From Devosia sp. (GTDB lineage: Bacteria; Pseudomonadota; Alphaproteobacteria; Rhizobiales; Devosiaceae): a DNA stretch of 64,000 bases. The notes under the pieces are model-generated. The model saw only the letters and a program-made list of their open reading frames with translations. It had not been told where the DNA came from and did not search any database. Position numbers and translations under genes: made by a program. The stretch spans positions 54,138-118,137 of the forward strand of contig JAQGJK010000013.1 of NCBI GenBank assembly GCA_028290665.1. The letters are read 5' to 3'. Shown here piece after piece: positions 61,967-64,000 of the stretch. Positions within the stretch are counted from its first letter, which is position 1. Every line of letters begins with the position of its first letter.

Positions 61967-64000
61967 CTACGCTTCCGAGTAATACGATGCGTATTTTCCA
62001 TAATATTGGCGGCCCGAGATCACGCTGCTGTTGAGCACCGGGATGATCTCGACATCGGCTCCGGTCACATCGGCCAGCGCCGTGATTGCCGCGCGGATTT
62101 CCGGCTGTGGCGTACTGGCCCAGCGGACGACGAAGATGATGGCATCGGCGAGGCGGGCGAGATAGACGCCATCGATCACCGGGCCAACCGGTGGCGCATC
62201 GAGAATGACCACGTCGAAGACGCGACGCGACGCCGAAATCAGCGTTTCAAAGGCCGGACCGGCGAGCAGTTGATCGGTTGCGGTATCGCTACGGCGGGCG
62301 CCGACGAGCAACTCAAGGCCTTTGACCTGATCCTCGACGACGATGTCTTTGAGGGTTTTGCCGCCGACGTCCCCGGTCAAATAATCCATGATGCCCTTGT
62401 CAGGCTCCTGGCCGATCTGGCGATGCACCGAGGGGCGGCGCAGATCGCAATCGATCAGCAGCACCCGGCTCCCGGCCTGGGCATAAGCACGGGCGACCGA
62501 TAGCGCCAGCGTGGTCTTGCCCTCATTGGGCGCCGCCGAAGTGACGAGGATCACGCCGGCTTGGCGTCGCGCCTCGCCATCCTTATGGTTGCGGCCGCTG
62601 CGCACGATCGCCTGCTCGACGGCGGCGCGGACCTTGCGGACCGATTCCGAAAAGAACGATAGCGGCGCCGTTACGATGGTATCGGCGCGGCTAAAGCTGC
62701 TCTTGCCTTCCTTTTGCCGGGGGACCACCAGCGCCCGGCGTGCCCGGGTAATGGCCTGCAACTGATCGGTGCTGGTGACCCCGCCGATGAAGTTCTCATA
62801 GAGGAAGGCAAGGCCGACGCCGAGCGCGAGGGCAACCAGCCCCGCAAGGCTCAGCAACAGCGACGGGCGCGGGAACGACGGGGTGCCCGGCGGCAGCGCC
62901 TCGGAGACGATGCGGCTGTCGGCGACCTGGAGGAACGCCTGCTGGTCAAGTTCGCTCAGCCGCGTCAGCAAGGTGCCGTACTGGTTGCGGGCGATATCGG
63001 CGGTCTGTTGCAACTCGTAAATCCGCGTCAGCGTCGAGGACGACAGATTGCTGGTCAACACGCTGGTGCGCAGGCTGGTTTCGAGATCGGTGGATTTGGC
63101 CTGTGCCGCTGCGAGATCGCTCTTAAGGCCACTGACCGCCGTTGCTGCCGCTTCACTCAACTGGTCTTCGATGGCGGCGAGTTCGGCCCGCAGGTCGATC
63201 TCGGCCGGGGTGCCGGGCACGGCGGCCTCGGCTTCGATCTCCTTGGCGCGGCGATCGGCCTCGAGGGCGCTCAGGGCATCGATCTCAAGGCTCGCGACCA
63301 GCGCATCCCAGTCCTTGTTGCGCAACTGCACATCGGCATCGCCGACGACCGAGGCCAGCGCCGCGCGCTGCTCGGCGCCTTCGGCGATGGCGCGGCTGGT
63401 ATCGAGGAGATCGCTGCGCCCGGTTTCAAGGGCGATGGCATCGATGTTGGAGCCGATGAACTGGTCGACGGCATCCTCCGAACTCGCCACTGCGGCGAGG
63501 GCGGTAGTGACCCGGGCCTGGATGGTATCGCGATAGGCCAGCGTCGAGTCGATCTTGGCTTCGAGTTGCTCGCTGATGTAGGCATTGGTCACCGCATTGG
63601 CGAGATCGGCGGCCGTTGCCGGATCGCCCGAGCGCGCCTGGACGGCGATCAGGAAAGTCAGTCCGCGGCGCTGCACGGTGACGAGCCCGCGGAGCGTGGA
63701 CATCGTCGATTCCAGCGCCTCGGCGCCAGTCATTTCGCGCGAATTCCGCAGGCGCAACAGCGCCAGCACCTGGCTGACCAGCCCGGGCTGGGGCAGGAAA
63801 TCCGGGTTCTCCAGCAGCTTCCCGTCCCGCACCGCGCGCAGCAGCACGGTTTCGGCTTTCGCCAGCTCGACTTCACTGTCGACCCGGGCGCTATCGGAAT
63901 TGCTGTACGCTTCCGCTGTCGGATCGAGCAGGTTTTTCTGCCGCGTATCGACCAGCACCAGCGCCGCGGCGGTGTACTCCGGCTTGAGCGACAGGATCAC
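61967..64000 (-). CDS. Polysaccharide co-polymerase with BY-kinase domain (Wzz/ExoP-like), partial
   Basis: The last 677 residues of a longer protein that enters from the right edge. The visible part holds a periplasmic coiled-coil region (Wzz family), a transmembrane helix (LLLSLAGLVALALGVGLAFL) and a cytoplasmic tyrosine kinase. Kinase motifs are Walker A SAAPNEGKTTL, Walker A' VLLIDCDLRRPS and VVILDAPPVGPV. The C-terminus YYGKYASYYSEA is a tyrosine cluster typical of BY-kinase autophosphorylation sites. It probably sets chain length and export of an exopolysaccharide. The N-terminal first membrane helix lies outside the window. Confidence 0.92.
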   Translation of the reverse strand: MILSLKPEYTAAALVLVDTRQKNLLDPTAEAYSNSDSARVDSEVELAKAETVLLRAVRDGKLLENPDFLPQPGLVSQVLALLRLRNSREMTGAEALESTMSTLRGLVTVQRRGLTFLIAVQARSGDPATAADLANAVTNAYISEQLEAKIDSTLAYRDTIQARVTTALAAVASSEDAVDQFIGSNIDAIALETGRSDLLDTSRAIAEGAEQRAALASVVGDADVQLRNKDWDALVASLEIDALSALEADRRAKEIEAEAAVPGTPAEIDLRAELAAIEDQLSEAAATAVSGLKSDLAAAQAKSTDLETSLRTSVLTSNLSSSTLTRIYELQQTADIARNQYGTLLTRLSELDQQAFLQVADSRIVSEALPPGTPSFPRPSLLLSLAGLVALALGVGLAFLYENFIGGVTSTDQLQAITRARRALVVPRQKEGKSSFSRADTIVTAPLSFFSESVRKVRAAVEQAIVRSGRNHKDGEARRQAGVILVTSAAPNEGKTTLALSVARAYAQAGSRVLLIDCDLRRPSVHRQIGQEPDKGIMDYLTGDVGGKTLKDIVVEDQVKGLELLVGARRSDTATDQLLAGPAFETLISASRRVFDVVILDAPPVGPVIDGVYLARLADAIIFVVRWASTPQPEIRAAITALADVTGADVEIIPVLNSSVISGRQYYGKYASYYSEA

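Noticed and set aside
1..64000. CRISPR arrays, tRNA or rRNA genes, insertion sequences and prophage
   Set aside because: I looked for regularly spaced repeats, cloverleaf-like GTTCGA-type segments, transposase or integrase motifs and saw none; this is by eye, not by a covariance-model or profile search.

Overview
The window looks like a chromosomal stretch of an alphaproteobacterium of the order Hyphomicrobiales (Rhizobiales). This rests on the GC-rich coding DNA, the ChoXWV choline transporter beside betICBA, an Irr/ICE-like box before an iron-uptake operon, and a BY-kinase exopolysaccharide protein of the ExoP type. Genus is not determined; a Devosia-like or related soil organism is only a guess. 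Almost all of the DNA is coding. Most genes sit in tight operons with ATGA or TGATG stop/start overlaps. I see no rRNA, tRNA, CRISPR array, insertion sequence or prophage. Layout: (1) bases 1-4966, minus strand: a sugar ABC importer (ATPase, binding protein, two permeases) followed by an enolase-superfamily sugar-acid dehydratase that runs off the left edge. (2) 5164-16563: a purine/nucleoside scavenging island. It holds a phosphoribosyltransferase, an M20D amidohydrolase, a seven-gene operon (PotDBCA-like importer, MTA/SAH-deaminase-like amidohydrolase, M20 peptidase, nucleoside hydrolase) and a divergent adenine-deaminase-family gene. (3) 16583-22160: a YhaN/YhaO (SbcCD-like) pair and a methyltransferase. 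(4) 22267-25231: an iron-siderophore-type ABC importer preceded by a probable Irr box. (5) 25238-35079: a 'urea carboxylase' operon with ABC importer. Its leader is a recognisable guanidine-I (ykkC) riboswitch followed by an intrinsic terminator, and just upstream lies a near-consensus sigma-54 promoter. The operon is therefore best read as guanidine import and breakdown under nitrogen control: guanidine to carboxyguanidine to allophanate to ammonia. (6) 36374-60784: about 24 kb that encodes the whole route from choline-O-sulfate and choline to glycine. The parts are ChoXWV uptake, BetI regulator, BetC sulfatase, BetA, BetB, GbcAB (glycine betaine to dimethylglycine), DgcAB plus EtfAB (to sarcosine) and SoxBDAG (to glycine), with a GbdR-type regulator. 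Two accessory proteins of the cluster are a V4R-like protein and a dipeptidase homologue that has lost most of its zinc ligands. (7) 60976-64000: a CorA-type magnesium transporter with a C-terminal frameshift, and a right-edge-truncated Wzz/BY-kinase polysaccharide co-polymerase. Most striking for follow-up are the layered sigma-54/riboswitch/terminator control of the guanidine operon, the ligand-poor dipeptidase homologue, the missing Fe-S cysteine of DgcA, the unassigned purine island with its palindrome in the divergent promoter, and a composite palindromic repeat inside the guanidine operon.
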